A stretch of DNA of 64,000 nt from Xenophilus sp. E41 (GTDB lineage: Bacteria; Pseudomonadota; Gammaproteobacteria; Burkholderiales; Burkholderiaceae_C): positions 248,001 to 312,000 of the forward strand of contig NZ_QPIB01000043.1 of NCBI RefSeq assembly GCF_003671765.1. The letters run 5' to 3'. Under the pieces are notes generated by a model, which did not search any database, was not told the DNA's origin, and saw nothing but the letters and a program-made list of their open reading frames with translations. This document shows positions 9,640-18,335 of this stretch, piece after piece; the stretch's first letter is position 1, and each line of letters opens with the position of its first letter. Both the position numbers and the translations under genes were made by a program.

Positions 9640-11096
9640 GCCAGGCTGCGCTGGCCGGCAGGCGTGTCGTAATGCCGCGCCTTGTCGACGTACATGGCGC
9701 GATCGGCACGCTGCAGCGCGGCCTCCAGCGACTCGCCCGACTGGCAGGTCGCCGCACCGACCGCGAAGCTCAGGTGGTGTCCGCTGGTGCCCACATAGAA
9801 CTGGTTGTTCATGTCGAGCAGGGACTGCAGACGCTCGCGCGTCGCCGCCGCGCCGCGCTCGTCGGTGCCCGGCATCAGCACGGCAAATTCGTCGCCACCC
9901 ACACGCGCCGCGCACGAGGGGGCGTCGACCACCTTGGACAGCACCTCGCCGGCCCGGCGCAGCAGGGCGTCGCCCGCGGCGTGGCCGACTTCGTCGTTGA
10001 CCCGCTTCAGCCCGTTCATGTCGATGGCCAGCACCGACACCGGCCACGGGCCCTTGCGCGCGAGGCGCTTGATCTCCTCGGAGTAGTAGGTCCGGTTGCG
10101 CAGCTTGGTCAACACGTCGTGGGTGCCCAGGTACTCCAGGTAGGCCTCGGCACGCTTGCGCGCGGTGATGTCGACCAGCGAGATCAGCACCAGGTCCCAC
10201 TGGTCGAGGTGCTCCTGCAGCACGGCGAACTGCATGTAGATGTGGATCGGCTCGCCGCCCAGGCTGTAGTTCAGCACCTCGCGCTGCTGCAGCGTCTTGC
10301 CGTCCCACAGGTCGCGCAGCTGCTCGGCGAAGGAGTCCTCCATCTCGTCGCGAAAGATGTGCGGCAGGTTGCGAAGGAGGTGCTGCTTGTCGGTGGCGCC
10401 GAACATGCGCAGCGTTTCCTCGTTCACGTCGAGCACGCGGATCTCCTGCATGCAGCGGTTGACGAAGTCCGGATGCACCTTCAGGAAGGTGCCGAAATCC
10501 TGGATGCCCTGCGCACGCACGCCGGCCAGCAGCTGCTTGATGGCGCTGAAGTCCTCCACCCACAGCGACACGGGCGAGCGCTCGAAGAGTCCGCGCGCAT
10601 AGTTGGCCGTGGCATCGCGGGCGGCCTCGGCCCGCACGCGTTCGGAGATGTCGTCGACCGAGACCAGCACGCGGTCCCAGCGCGCCTCGTGGCCCGGCAG
10701 CACGCGGATGCGCACGTGGACATCCAGGCGCCGGCCGTCGAGCGAGTAGTTCACCGTCTGGTTGTCGAAATCGAGGTTGCCGTGCCACAGCTGCGTCAGC
10801 TCGTAGAGCACCGGCTCGGCCATCTCGTCGCGGAACACTTCGCCGAGCCGGCCGACCAGTTCCTCCTGGCTCGCCGCTCCCAGCAGCCGCAGGGTCTGGC
10901 GGTTGACCTGCACCACCTTGAGTTCGGCCATGCACAGTGCGACGCGCGCAGGGTCGGCCTTCAGGTGGGCGCGGATGTCGTCCACGCCCTCGGCGCGCCA
11001 ACGGTCGAACAGGGCCTTCAGGCCACTCCAGTCCTCGAGCCACAGCGAGACGGGCGCGAGGTCGAACATGGATCGGTGGTCGTCGGAGGGCAGCAT
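9636..11096 (-). CDS. Diguanylate cyclase with two tandem PAS-like sensor domains
   Basis: Cytosolic protein of 486 aa with no membrane segment. Residues ~8-150 and ~165-315 are an internal duplication. Both open with P-V-S-L-W-(L/V)-E-D and share an FRDEM block, a V/LNYSL(D/G)G block and a closing VDI(S/T).R.RAEA. The GGDEF domain occupies ~320-480 with an intact ARVGGDEFAVL near 400. The RxxD inhibitory site five residues upstream is not present, so product inhibition may be weak. It should make c-di-GMP in response to an unknown cytosolic cue. It overlaps the EAL gene by four bases and is divergent from the binding-protein gene at 11372. Confidence 0.9.
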   Translation of the reverse strand: MLPSDDHRSMFDLAPVSLWLEDWSGLKALFDRWRAEGVDDIRAHLKADPARVALCMAELKVVQVNRQTLRLLGAASQEELVGRLGEVFRDEMAEPVLYELTQLWHGNLDFDNQTVNYSLDGRRLDVHVRIRVLPGHEARWDRVLVSVDDISERVRAEAARDATANYARGLFERSPVSLWVEDFSAIKQLLAGVRAQGIQDFGTFLKVHPDFVNRCMQEIRVLDVNEETLRMFGATDKQHLLRNLPHIFRDEMEDSFAEQLRDLWDGKTLQQREVLNYSLGGEPIHIYMQFAVLQEHLDQWDLVLISLVDITARKRAEAYLEYLGTHDVLTKLRNRTYYSEEIKRLARKGPWPVSVLAIDMNGLKRVNDEVGHAAGDALLRRAGEVLSKVVDAPSCAARVGGDEFAVLMPGTDERGAAATRERLQSLLDMNNQFYVGTSGHHLSFAVGAATCQSGESLEAALQRADRAMYVDKARHYDTPAGQRSLA

Positions 11097-11371
11097 GGCG
11101 GGGGCGGACGTGCATCCCGGGCGCGTGCTTGGCGACGCGCCGTGGGCCGGCCTGCGGCCGGTCGTGACTCCCTGTTGACGCAGGGGATGCTAGCAGCGCG
11201 CCGCGCAACCCCCCAGGCCCGTGAGCGATCACTCCCACTTTTGCAACGGATGAGTACTTTCCGCTGATGTTGGTGCCTCGCATCGGCGACGCGGACGGCG
11301 CGTCCGGTTGCCGCGACAATCGCCACGGTCGGCACGTGGTGTGCCGCCCTCTGAAAGTGCCACCGGGCCCC

Positions 11372-12454
11372 ATGATTCCGACCTTGCGCAGACTCGTCCG
11401 GCCGTGCCTGCAGACCCTGACCTTGTGCATGCCGCTGCTGCTCGGCGGCATCGCGCAGGCGGCGTCGCCGGCACCTGAGCTGCGCCTGCGCGTGGTGGGC
11501 GGGCTGGCGGGCGTCAGCCAGTACACGCGTCACGAGCGCCGCTTCTGGGCCGAGGACCTGGCCCGGCTCAGCGGCGGTCGCTACAGCGCCAGCATCGTGC
11601 CTTTCAACGAGGCGGGCCTGGCCGCACAGGACATGCTCAACCTCGTCCGTCTGGGGGTGGTACCGATCGGCACCGTCCTGCTGAGCCAGGCGGCCGTCGA
11701 GGACCCGGACCTCGGCATGGCCGACATGGCGGGCCAGAATCCCGACGTCGCGAGCCTTCGCCGCACGCTCGAGGCCTTGCGGCCGTCGATGGCCCAGATC
11801 CTGCACGAACGCTTCGGCGCACGCCTGCTCGCGGTCTACATCTACCCGGCGCAGATGCTGTTCTGCCAGCGACCGGTGGCGCACCTGACCGACCTGGCGG
11901 GCCGGCGCGTGCGCGTGTCGGGCATCAGCCAGGCCGATTTCGTCCAGGCGCTCAAGGCCACGCCCGTGTTCACCGACTTCGCCGACATCGTGGCCAATGT
12001 GCGGGCCGGCAATGCCGAATGCGCGGTGACCGGTTCGATGTCGGGGCACACGCTGGGCCTGGACCGCGTGACGCAGTCGCTCTTCACGATGCCGATCTCG
12101 TGGGGCCTCGCGCTGGCGGTCGTCAACGAGCAGAGCTGGCGCTCCTACCCCCCCGAACTGCAGGCGCTGATCGAGGCGCAGATGCCCAAGCTGGAGGCGG
12201 CCGTGTGGGCCGAGTCGGCCCGCGAGACCGATGTCGGCGTGGCCTGCAGCACGGGCGCCGAGGGTTGCGACCGCACGCGCAAGGGCAGCATGGTCGCCAG
12301 CCGGCCCACGGCGGAAGACGAGGCGCGCCGGCGTGAGATCTTCGCGCGCCGCGTGGTGCCCGCATGGATGAAGCGATGCGGCCCCACTTGCGTCACGCTG
12401 TGGAACCGCACCCTCGCCGCACAGGCCGGCGTGCGTGCACAAGGACCCGAATAA
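11372..12454 (+). CDS. DctP-type (TRAP) periplasmic solute-binding protein, orphan
   Basis: Exported binding protein of 360 aa. The signal peptide is clear: basic start MIPTLRRLVRP, hydrophobic core, cleavage after GGIAQA. The body follows the DctP fold: RFWAEDLARLSGGRYSA near the N-terminus, a central YPAQMLFCQRPV and DLAGRRVRVSG with the conserved Arg, and AGNAECAVTGSMSG. TRAP receptors normally sit with DctQ and DctM permease genes; none is here. Instead the gene ends four bases before a transmembrane GGDEF-EAL gene, suggesting a sensory rather than transport role (inference, compare NspS-MbaA of Vibrio cholerae). A C-terminal extension with four Cys is unusual. Confidence 0.82.
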   Translation: MIPTLRRLVRPCLQTLTLCMPLLLGGIAQAASPAPELRLRVVGGLAGVSQYTRHERRFWAEDLARLSGGRYSASIVPFNEAGLAAQDMLNLVRLGVVPIGTVLLSQAAVEDPDLGMADMAGQNPDVASLRRTLEALRPSMAQILHERFGARLLAVYIYPAQMLFCQRPVAHLTDLAGRRVRVSGISQADFVQALKATPVFTDFADIVANVRAGNAECAVTGSMSGHTLGLDRVTQSLFTMPISWGLALAVVNEQSWRSYPPELQALIEAQMPKLEAAVWAESARETDVGVACSTGAEGCDRTRKGSMVASRPTAEDEARRREIFARRVVPAWMKRCGPTCVTLWNRTLAAQAGVRAQGPE

Positions 12455-12458
12455 GCCG

Positions 12459-15455
12459 ATGAGTCGCAAATTGCCCCTGCGTGTCAGCGCGGCGCTGTAT
12501 GGCGGCGCAGCCGCGCTCGTGGTGGCGGTGATCGTGGCCGCCGTGGCCATGATCTGGCAGATGCGCGAGAGCGCGCTGGCCGACACCGAGGGCCAGGCCA
12601 CGCGCTTCGCCAGCGGCGCCGAAGCCGCGATCAACCGCAGCCTGGTGGGCGGCGACGTCCTGCTGGCCAGCCTGGGGGCGCTGTTCGAGGGCAGCACCGC
12701 CGAGCAGGCGCAGGGTAAACCGATGCGCGGCCGCCTCACTGCGGTGATGCGCGAGATGGCGCGTCAGAGCCTGCTGGTGCGGCAGTTCGCGCTGGTGCAG
12801 GCCGATGGCCGCATCCTCGCGCCGGCCACGGCGCAGGGGATGGCGACGCCGCTGGAACTGCCCGAGGGCTTCGTGCGCGAGGTGCTGGCGCAACCGGTGT
12901 CGAGCCTGCAGGTGAGCGAGCCGACCGTGAGTCCCGTGAGCAGCCAGCGCGTGCTGTACCTCGCGCGCGCGCTCACGCTGCAGGACGGCACCCGGCTGGT
13001 GGCGGTCGCCGAGGTGGCCGTGTCCACCTTCACCACCATCCTCACGCAGGGCGCGGACATCGCCGGGCTGGAGGTGACGCTGGAACGCAGCGGCGGCGCG
13101 GTGCTCGCCAGCATGCCGCCGCGCGACGATCCGGCGGTCCGTGCGAAGCGCCAGCCGCTGGACGAACGCCAGGCCGACGGCCATCCGAAGTTCATGACCT
13201 CGCGCCTGACCGGCGTGCCGGCCGTCGTGGTCTACCGGCCCACGCTGCACCGGAACCTGCTGGTCGTGGCCGGCATTCCGCTGGAGGTGGCCTTGGCCGA
13301 CTGGCAGGTGCAGCGCGACTTCATCATCGGCGTGGCCATCGTGCTCGTGCTGATGGTGCTGGCGGTGGCCGCCTTCGGACTGCACCAGCTGCGCCGGCAG
13401 TGGTGGCACCGCGCCAGCCTGCAGCGCTCGAAGGCGACGCTCGACCAGGCGCTCGACGCGATGAGCGACGGCTTCGTGCTGCTCGATGCGCAGGGCCGCG
13501 CCCAGCTGTGGAACCCGCGGCTGCTCGACCTGTTCCCGGGCATGGAAGCGCTCGTGGGCAGCGACGAGGTGTTCCAGTTGCCGGGCGATGACCCTGCGCG
13601 CGCAGCTGGCGGCGCGGTGGGCCTGGCCGACGGCGAGCACGAACTGCGTCTCGCCGACGGCCGGCGCATCGTGGCGATGCGCAGCCCGACACCGGATGGC
13701 GGGCAGGTGTGCGTGTTCCGCGACGTGACCGAGCGACTGCGGCAGATCGCCGAGGTGGTGGAGGGACGGGCCCAGCTGCAGGCCACCCTCGATGCCGTGC
13801 CGGACGCGATGCTTGAGGTGGGGCTGGACGGGCTCTGCCACCGCTACCACCCTCCGCGCACCGCGTCGGCCGCGGCACCCTTCCAGGGCGATCCGGTCGG
13901 ACACACGCTGGCCGAGCTGTTCACGCCCGATGCGGCGACCCAGATCATGAACGCGCTGCGCGAGGCCTACCAGCAGGGCCTGTCGGCGGGGCAGCAGATC
14001 GAGCGCCGCGCCGAGCAGGGCACCGCGTGGTTCGAGCTGTCGGTCTCGCGCATGGACGTGGGCGAGGGGCAGGACGCGCGCTTCATCGTCATGCTGCGCG
14101 ACATCACCGAGCACAAGGCGGCCGCGCAGGAGATCGAGCACCTCGCCTTCTACGACCCGCTCACCGGCCTGCCCAACCGGCGGCTGCTGCTGCACCGGCT
14201 GCAGGCCGTGGTCGAGAACAACGCGCACCGCGGGCGGCAGGGCGCACTGCTCTTCCTCGACCTCGACCATTTCAAGACGCTCAACGACGCGCAGGGCCAG
14301 GCCATGGGCGACGTCCTGTTGCGCCAGGTGGCGGACCGGCTGCGCGCCCTGCTCGGCATGGGCGACACGGTGGCGCGGCTGGGCGGCGACGAGTTCGTGA
14401 TCCTGGTCGACAACCTCGGCATCGACCCGGTCCGCGCCGCCGTGCAGACGCAGGCCTTCGGCGAAGGCGTGCTGGCCGACCTCGGGCGGCCCTACCAGCT
14501 CGGCAACTACACGTACCACGGCACCACGAGCATCGGCGCCACGGTGTTCGGCGACCGCCCGCAGTCGCTGGACGAACTGCTCAAGCAGGCCGACATCGCC
14601 ATGTTCCACGCCAAGGAGGCCGGTGGCAACGGGCTGCGCTTCTTCGAGGCGCCGATGCAGACCACGATCACCGCGCGTGCCACGCTGGAGAACGAACTGC
14701 ATGCCGCCCTCAAGGGCCACCAGTTCACGCTGCACTACCAGCGCCAGGTTGCCGCCGCCGGCGAGATCACCGGTGCGGAGGTGCTGATCCGCTGGCGCCA
14801 TCCGCACCGCGGCCTGATCCCGCCGGCGGCCTTCATCGACGTCGCCGAGGGCACGGGGCTCATCGTGCCCATCGGCATCTGGGTGCTGGAGCAGGCCTGC
14901 CGCCAGCTGGAGCAGTGGAGCCACCACCCGCGGCGGCGCCACCTGCAGCTGGCCGTGAACGTGAGCGCGCGGCAGTTCCAGCGCGAGGACTTCGCCGACC
15001 AGGTTCGCGAGGTCTTCATCCGCACCGGTGCCGATCCCTCCCGGCTCAAGCTCGAGCTGACCGAGAGCCTGCTGCAGGACAAGGTCGAGGAGACCATCCG
15101 CAAGATGAAGTCGCTGGCCGCCATCGGCATCCGCTTCGCGATGGACGATTTCGGCACCGGCTATTCGTCCCTGTCGTACATGGCGCAGCTGCCGCTGCAT
15201 CAGGTGAAGATCGACAAGTTCTTCGTCAGCGGCATCGGCAGCAATCCCAAGATCGAGTTGCTGATCCAGACCATCATCGGCATGGCGCGCAACCTCGACC
15301 TCGAGGTGGTGGCCGAAGGCGTCGAGACGCCCGAACAGCTGGCTTTCCTGGAGCAGCATGGCTGCCGCCTGTTCCAGGGCTATCTGTTCGGCCGCCCGCT
15401 GAACATCGAGGAGCTCGAGCGCGAGCTCGACATCGAACTGGTCAGCCCGAACTGA
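12459..15455 (+). CDS. Transmembrane PAS-GGDEF-EAL (EVL) c-di-GMP protein
   Basis: Inner-membrane protein of 998 aa. Helix 1 (~10-33) and helix 2 (~288-308) bracket a ~250-residue periplasmic sensor domain. Two PAS-like domains follow (from ~328 and ~445). The GGDEF domain begins at LAFYDPLTGLPNRR (~563) with ARLGGDEFVIL at ~640. The EAL domain shows GAEVLIRW (EVL variant), VNVSARQF, LELTES, MDDFGTGYSSL, KIDKFFV, AEGVET and FQGYLFGRP, all expected for an active enzyme. Start: ATG 12459, with AAGGA 13 bases upstream inside the previous gene. An in-frame GTG at 12435 would overlap that gene. Co-transcription with the DctP-like gene is near certain from the 4-bp gap. Confidence 0.93.
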   Translation: MSRKLPLRVSAALYGGAAALVVAVIVAAVAMIWQMRESALADTEGQATRFASGAEAAINRSLVGGDVLLASLGALFEGSTAEQAQGKPMRGRLTAVMREMARQSLLVRQFALVQADGRILAPATAQGMATPLELPEGFVREVLAQPVSSLQVSEPTVSPVSSQRVLYLARALTLQDGTRLVAVAEVAVSTFTTILTQGADIAGLEVTLERSGGAVLASMPPRDDPAVRAKRQPLDERQADGHPKFMTSRLTGVPAVVVYRPTLHRNLLVVAGIPLEVALADWQVQRDFIIGVAIVLVLMVLAVAAFGLHQLRRQWWHRASLQRSKATLDQALDAMSDGFVLLDAQGRAQLWNPRLLDLFPGMEALVGSDEVFQLPGDDPARAAGGAVGLADGEHELRLADGRRIVAMRSPTPDGGQVCVFRDVTERLRQIAEVVEGRAQLQATLDAVPDAMLEVGLDGLCHRYHPPRTASAAAPFQGDPVGHTLAELFTPDAATQIMNALREAYQQGLSAGQQIERRAEQGTAWFELSVSRMDVGEGQDARFIVMLRDITEHKAAAQEIEHLAFYDPLTGLPNRRLLLHRLQAVVENNAHRGRQGALLFLDLDHFKTLNDAQGQAMGDVLLRQVADRLRALLGMGDTVARLGGDEFVILVDNLGIDPVRAAVQTQAFGEGVLADLGRPYQLGNYTYHGTTSIGATVFGDRPQSLDELLKQADIAMFHAKEAGGNGLRFFEAPMQTTITARATLENELHAALKGHQFTLHYQRQVAAAGEITGAEVLIRWRHPHRGLIPPAAFIDVAEGTGLIVPIGIWVLEQACRQLEQWSHHPRRRHLQLAVNVSARQFQREDFADQVREVFIRTGADPSRLKLELTESLLQDKVEETIRKMKSLAAIGIRFAMDDFGTGYSSLSYMAQLPLHQVKIDKFFVSGIGSNPKIELLIQTIIGMARNLDLEVVAEGVETPEQLAFLEQHGCRLFQGYLFGRPLNIEELERELDIELVSPN

Positions 15456-17115
15456 GTCGTGCGCCAGGGCGGGCCCTGCTCGCACTGCGCAGCCGGGCCA
15501 GCGCGGCGGCATCGAGTGCATGGACCCTCAACGGCTGCGAGCGCCCGCGCACCTCCACGTCGATCGCCCGCATGCCGGGCACCTGCAGCCCGGCCTGCCG
15601 TGCCGCGAACTCCGAAAGCACCAAGCGGGCCTGCGCGACCTTGCTGTGGTCCTGCAGCCGGCTGGCGGTGTTCACCACTTCGCCCACCGCCGTGAGGCTG
15701 GTGGTGTCCTGGTAGCCGACCTCGCCCACCGCCACGCGTCCCGCGTGCAGGCCCATGCCGAAGTCCAGCCGCTGGCCGAACTCGGCGGCCAGGCCATCGC
15801 CCCAGGCACCGAGCTCGGCATCGATGCGCACCGCGGCGTCGACGGCCGCGCTGCAGGCACTGGGCAGGTCGCCCTGCAGCCCGAAGATCGCCATCACGCT
15901 GTCGCCGATGAACTGGTTGGGAACGCCGCCGTGCGCGCGCACCGCCTCGCCGACCAGCGCGAAGTACCGGTCCAGCACGTATACCAAGTCGAAGGGCAGT
16001 TGCTGTTCCGCCAGGCGCGACCAGCGCCGCAGGTCGACGAACAGCACCGCCACATCGCGCTCGGTGCCGAAGCGATGCACCGGCGGCGACGGCGAGGACG
16101 AGAAGAGCGGCAGCACTTCGATGTCGCCCCGGGGCCGCAGCTGGCAGGCCAGGCGGACGTCGGCTGGCGCGTGCACCCGCGCCAGCGTGCGTTGTTCGTC
16201 GGCGGACGGCGGCGGCAGGTGGCCGGCCGGCGCGCGCACGCGCACCCGGCAGGTGGAGCAGCGGGCCCGGCCGCCGCACACCGACAGGTGGGCGATGCCG
16301 TGCGCGCGGCTGGCCTCCAGCACCGACCAGCCCGGCGGCACCTGCACCGCGCGCTGCGGATAGCGCAGCGTGAGCCGGGGCGTGCCGGCGAAGCGGCCCC
16401 ACGCGGCCCGGCCGAGGCGCGCAAGCAGCAGTGCCACGAGCCCCGCGCCCCATACCCAGCGCAGCCGGTCGGCGACGAGGTCCAGGTCGGCGCCGCGCGT
16501 ATGGGGTGCCGCGGTGGCCAGCCCCGTCCAGGCGATCTCGCGGCCCATCGCGGCGAAGCCGGTGGCGGCGAGCACGGGCAGCAGGATCGCCGCGGCGAGC
16601 AGCGGTGCGGCGGCCCGGCGCCACCACGGCCGCGCACGCAGCGCCAGGTGCAGGCCCAGGCAGCCGTGGGCCCAGGCCGCGCTCATCATCGTCAACTGGA
16701 ACACCGCACCGGGCGTGCCCCACAGCCCGCCGGCCACGCGCAGGTAGGAGCCATCCAGCCCATAGGCTTCATGCGCCCAGCGCATCGCCGTCAGGTGCGA
16801 CGCGAGCAGCAGGGGCAGCGACAGGCCCAGCACCAGCCGCACAGCCTCGATCCACGACATGCGCAGGCTGCGCCGCTCCCACAGGGCCGACACCGCCATG
16901 GCGATGTGGGTGGCCGCCGCGCCGTAGAGCAGCAGCGTGCCCGGCAGGCTGTGCCAGACCGCGCGCGCGACGCCCAGCACGGCTTCGGCCGCCGCGAGCG
17001 ACACCAGCCCCAGCGCGTGGTTCGCGAGATGCAGCGTGACGTAGGCCATCAGCACCAGGCCGCTGGCCCAGCGCAGATCTCGGCGCGAGGGCCGGGGGAA
17101 TGGGCGAACGGTCAT
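15442..17115 (-). CDS. Membrane-bound class III adenylate/guanylate cyclase with [2Fe-2S] ferredoxin domain
   Basis: A 557-aa fusion. Residues 1-~235 hold about six membrane helices with several histidines in or near them (HLANHALG, ATHIAMA, ASHLTAM, WAHGCLGLH), as in haem-b anchors of the SdhC type. Residues ~245-340 are a plant-type ferredoxin with Cys at SVCGGRARCSTC (CX5CX2C) and a fourth in RLACQL. Residues ~350-545 are a class III cyclase: metal Asp in LFVDLRRWS, QFIGDSVMAIFG, and the transition-state Asn/Arg in GEVVNTASRL. It probably makes cAMP in response to quinone or redox state (inference). The gene is divergent from, and 32 bp away from, a Crp/Fnr regulator. It converges with the GGDEF-EAL gene, overlapping it by 14 bp at the 3' ends. 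Confidence 0.88.
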   Translation of the reverse strand: MTVRPFPRPSRRDLRWASGLVLMAYVTLHLANHALGLVSLAAAEAVLGVARAVWHSLPGTLLLYGAAATHIAMAVSALWERRSLRMSWIEAVRLVLGLSLPLLLASHLTAMRWAHEAYGLDGSYLRVAGGLWGTPGAVFQLTMMSAAWAHGCLGLHLALRARPWWRRAAAPLLAAAILLPVLAATGFAAMGREIAWTGLATAAPHTRGADLDLVADRLRWVWGAGLVALLLARLGRAAWGRFAGTPRLTLRYPQRAVQVPPGWSVLEASRAHGIAHLSVCGGRARCSTCRVRVRAPAGHLPPPSADEQRTLARVHAPADVRLACQLRPRGDIEVLPLFSSSPSPPVHRFGTERDVAVLFVDLRRWSRLAEQQLPFDLVYVLDRYFALVGEAVRAHGGVPNQFIGDSVMAIFGLQGDLPSACSAAVDAAVRIDAELGAWGDGLAAEFGQRLDFGMGLHAGRVAVGEVGYQDTTSLTAVGEVVNTASRLQDHSKVAQARLVLSEFAARQAGLQVPGMRAIDVEVRGRSQPLRVHALDAAALARLRSASRARPGARLSSG

Positions 17116-17147
17116 GCGGCGCCGAGCATAATCCGCGCCGCCTGCCC

Positions 17148-17885
17148 ATGACCCTGCCCGCACGCTCCAGCCTCGCCCTGCGTCGCATCGCGCTGCTTGA
17201 TGCGGTCGACGACGCGCGGCTGGACAGCCTGGCGCAGGCCTGTCGCTGGCAGCGCGTGGCCGCCGGGCAGGCCCTGCTGCTGCGGGCTCAGGACCGCGGC
17301 GAGGTGTTCTTCCTCGTCGACGGCCGGGTGCGCGTCACGACCTACGCCGCCAACGGCCGGCAGGTCACTTTTCGCGACACCGCGGCCGGCGAAGTGGTGG
17401 GGGACATCGCGGCCATCGATGGCCAGCCGCGCTCGGCCGATGTGCTGACGCTGGAAGACAGCGTGGTCGCGGTGCTCGATCGCGAACCCTTCCTGCAGCT
17501 GCTGCACGAGGTGCCGGCCTTGTCGCTGCGCATGATGCAGCGGCTGGCGCTGCTGGTGCGCCAGTTGTCGGAGCGGGTCATCGACCTCAGCACGCTGGGC
17601 GTCCAGAACCGCCTGCATGCGGAACTGCTGCGCATGGCGCGCGCGGCCGGTGTCGCGGGCAACAGCGCCCGGCTGGCGCCGGCGCCGCGGCACGTGGACC
17701 TGGCCGGCCAGATCAGCACCAACCGCGAGCAGGTCACGCGCGAGCTGAACGCGCTGGCGCGCGCCGGGCTCCTGCGCAAGGAGGCCGGCGCGCTCGTGGT
17801 GGTCGACGTCGACCGGCTCGCCCGCATGGTGGCCGAGGTGCGCGGGGAGGCCGCGCCCACGGCCGCGGGCGACGTGCTCAGTTGA
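17148..17885 (+). CDS. Crp/Fnr-family transcriptional regulator
   Basis: DNA-binding regulator of 245 aa. The cyclic-nucleotide-binding beta-barrel spans ~10-125, with a phosphate-binding cassette near 82-99 reading VGDIAAIDGQPRSADV. The Arg-Ser-Ala core is kept, and Asp replaces the usual ribose-binding Glu. There are no N-terminal Fnr-type cysteines. The winged helix near 183-210 (VDLAGQISTNREQVTREL) is typical. It is divergent from a nucleotide cyclase and is the obvious candidate receptor for that cyclase's product (inference). ATG 17148 matches the family N-terminus. The last bases overlap the convergent doxX gene by 8 bp. Confidence 0.9.
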   Translation: MTLPARSSLALRRIALLDAVDDARLDSLAQACRWQRVAAGQALLLRAQDRGEVFFLVDGRVRVTTYAANGRQVTFRDTAAGEVVGDIAAIDGQPRSADVLTLEDSVVAVLDREPFLQLLHEVPALSLRMMQRLALLVRQLSERVIDLSTLGVQNRLHAELLRMARAAGVAGNSARLAPAPRHVDLAGQISTNREQVTRELNALARAGLLRKEAGALVVVDVDRLARMVAEVRGEAAPTAAGDVLS

Positions 17886-18327
17886 AGCGGCCCTGCGCGC
17901 CGCCCAGGCTGATGCGCCCGGCGCCCAGCAGCGCCACGGCCAGCGCACCGAACAGGTACAGACCCTGCAGCTCGAGTGCCCAGCCGCCCTGGCCGGTCAG
18001 CGCGAAGAGCTGGCCCATGTGCACCAAGCCGAAGGCGAACAGCATGTTGATCGCGACCACCCCTGCGGCGGCGCGCGTCCACAGCCCCGCGATCATGAGC
18101 AGCGGGGCGACGATCTCTCCCACGTACACCAGGTAGGCGAGGCCACCGGGCAGCCCGGCGGCGCCCAGCATCTTGATGACGAAGCCCGGTCCGCTGCCGA
18201 TCTTGAACAGCCCGTGCAGCAGCATCAGCACGCCGACCGACGCGCGCAGCAGCAGCTTGCCGGCGTCATCGCGCGTGAAGGGCATGGCCGCGCCGGCCGG
18301 CGGCGTGAGGGTGGCGCTGGCGGTCAT
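17878..18327 (-). CDS. DoxX-family membrane protein
   Basis: Integral membrane protein of 149 aa with four predicted helices, the DoxX layout. The first helix is preceded by RDDAGKLLLRASVGVLMLLHGLFK, the family entry motif with its conserved LHG. Later segments include VYVGEIVAPLLMIAGLWTR and MLFAFGLVHMG. Family members have been linked to redox or thiosulfate metabolism, but role here is unknown. It follows the DUF4148 gene by 8 bp on the same strand, so the two are likely co-transcribed. Confidence 0.88.
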   Translation of the reverse strand: MTASATLTPPAGAAMPFTRDDAGKLLLRASVGVLMLLHGLFKIGSGPGFVIKMLGAAGLPGGLAYLVYVGEIVAPLLMIAGLWTRAAAGVVAINMLFAFGLVHMGQLFALTGQGGWALELQGLYLFGALAVALLGAGRISLGGAQGRFN

Positions 18328-18335
18328 CGTTCGGC

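Noticed and set aside
8812-11526. Very long minus-strand reading frame (904 codons) covering both the EAL and GGDEF genes
   Set aside because: Only its last ~275 codons are EAL; the rest is Arg/Pro-rich shadow of the GGDEF gene in another frame.
12393-15521. 1042-codon minus-strand open frame opposite the GGDEF-EAL gene
   Set aside because: His/Arg/Gln-rich antisense composition with no domain; the plus-strand frame has complete PAS, GGDEF and EAL motifs.
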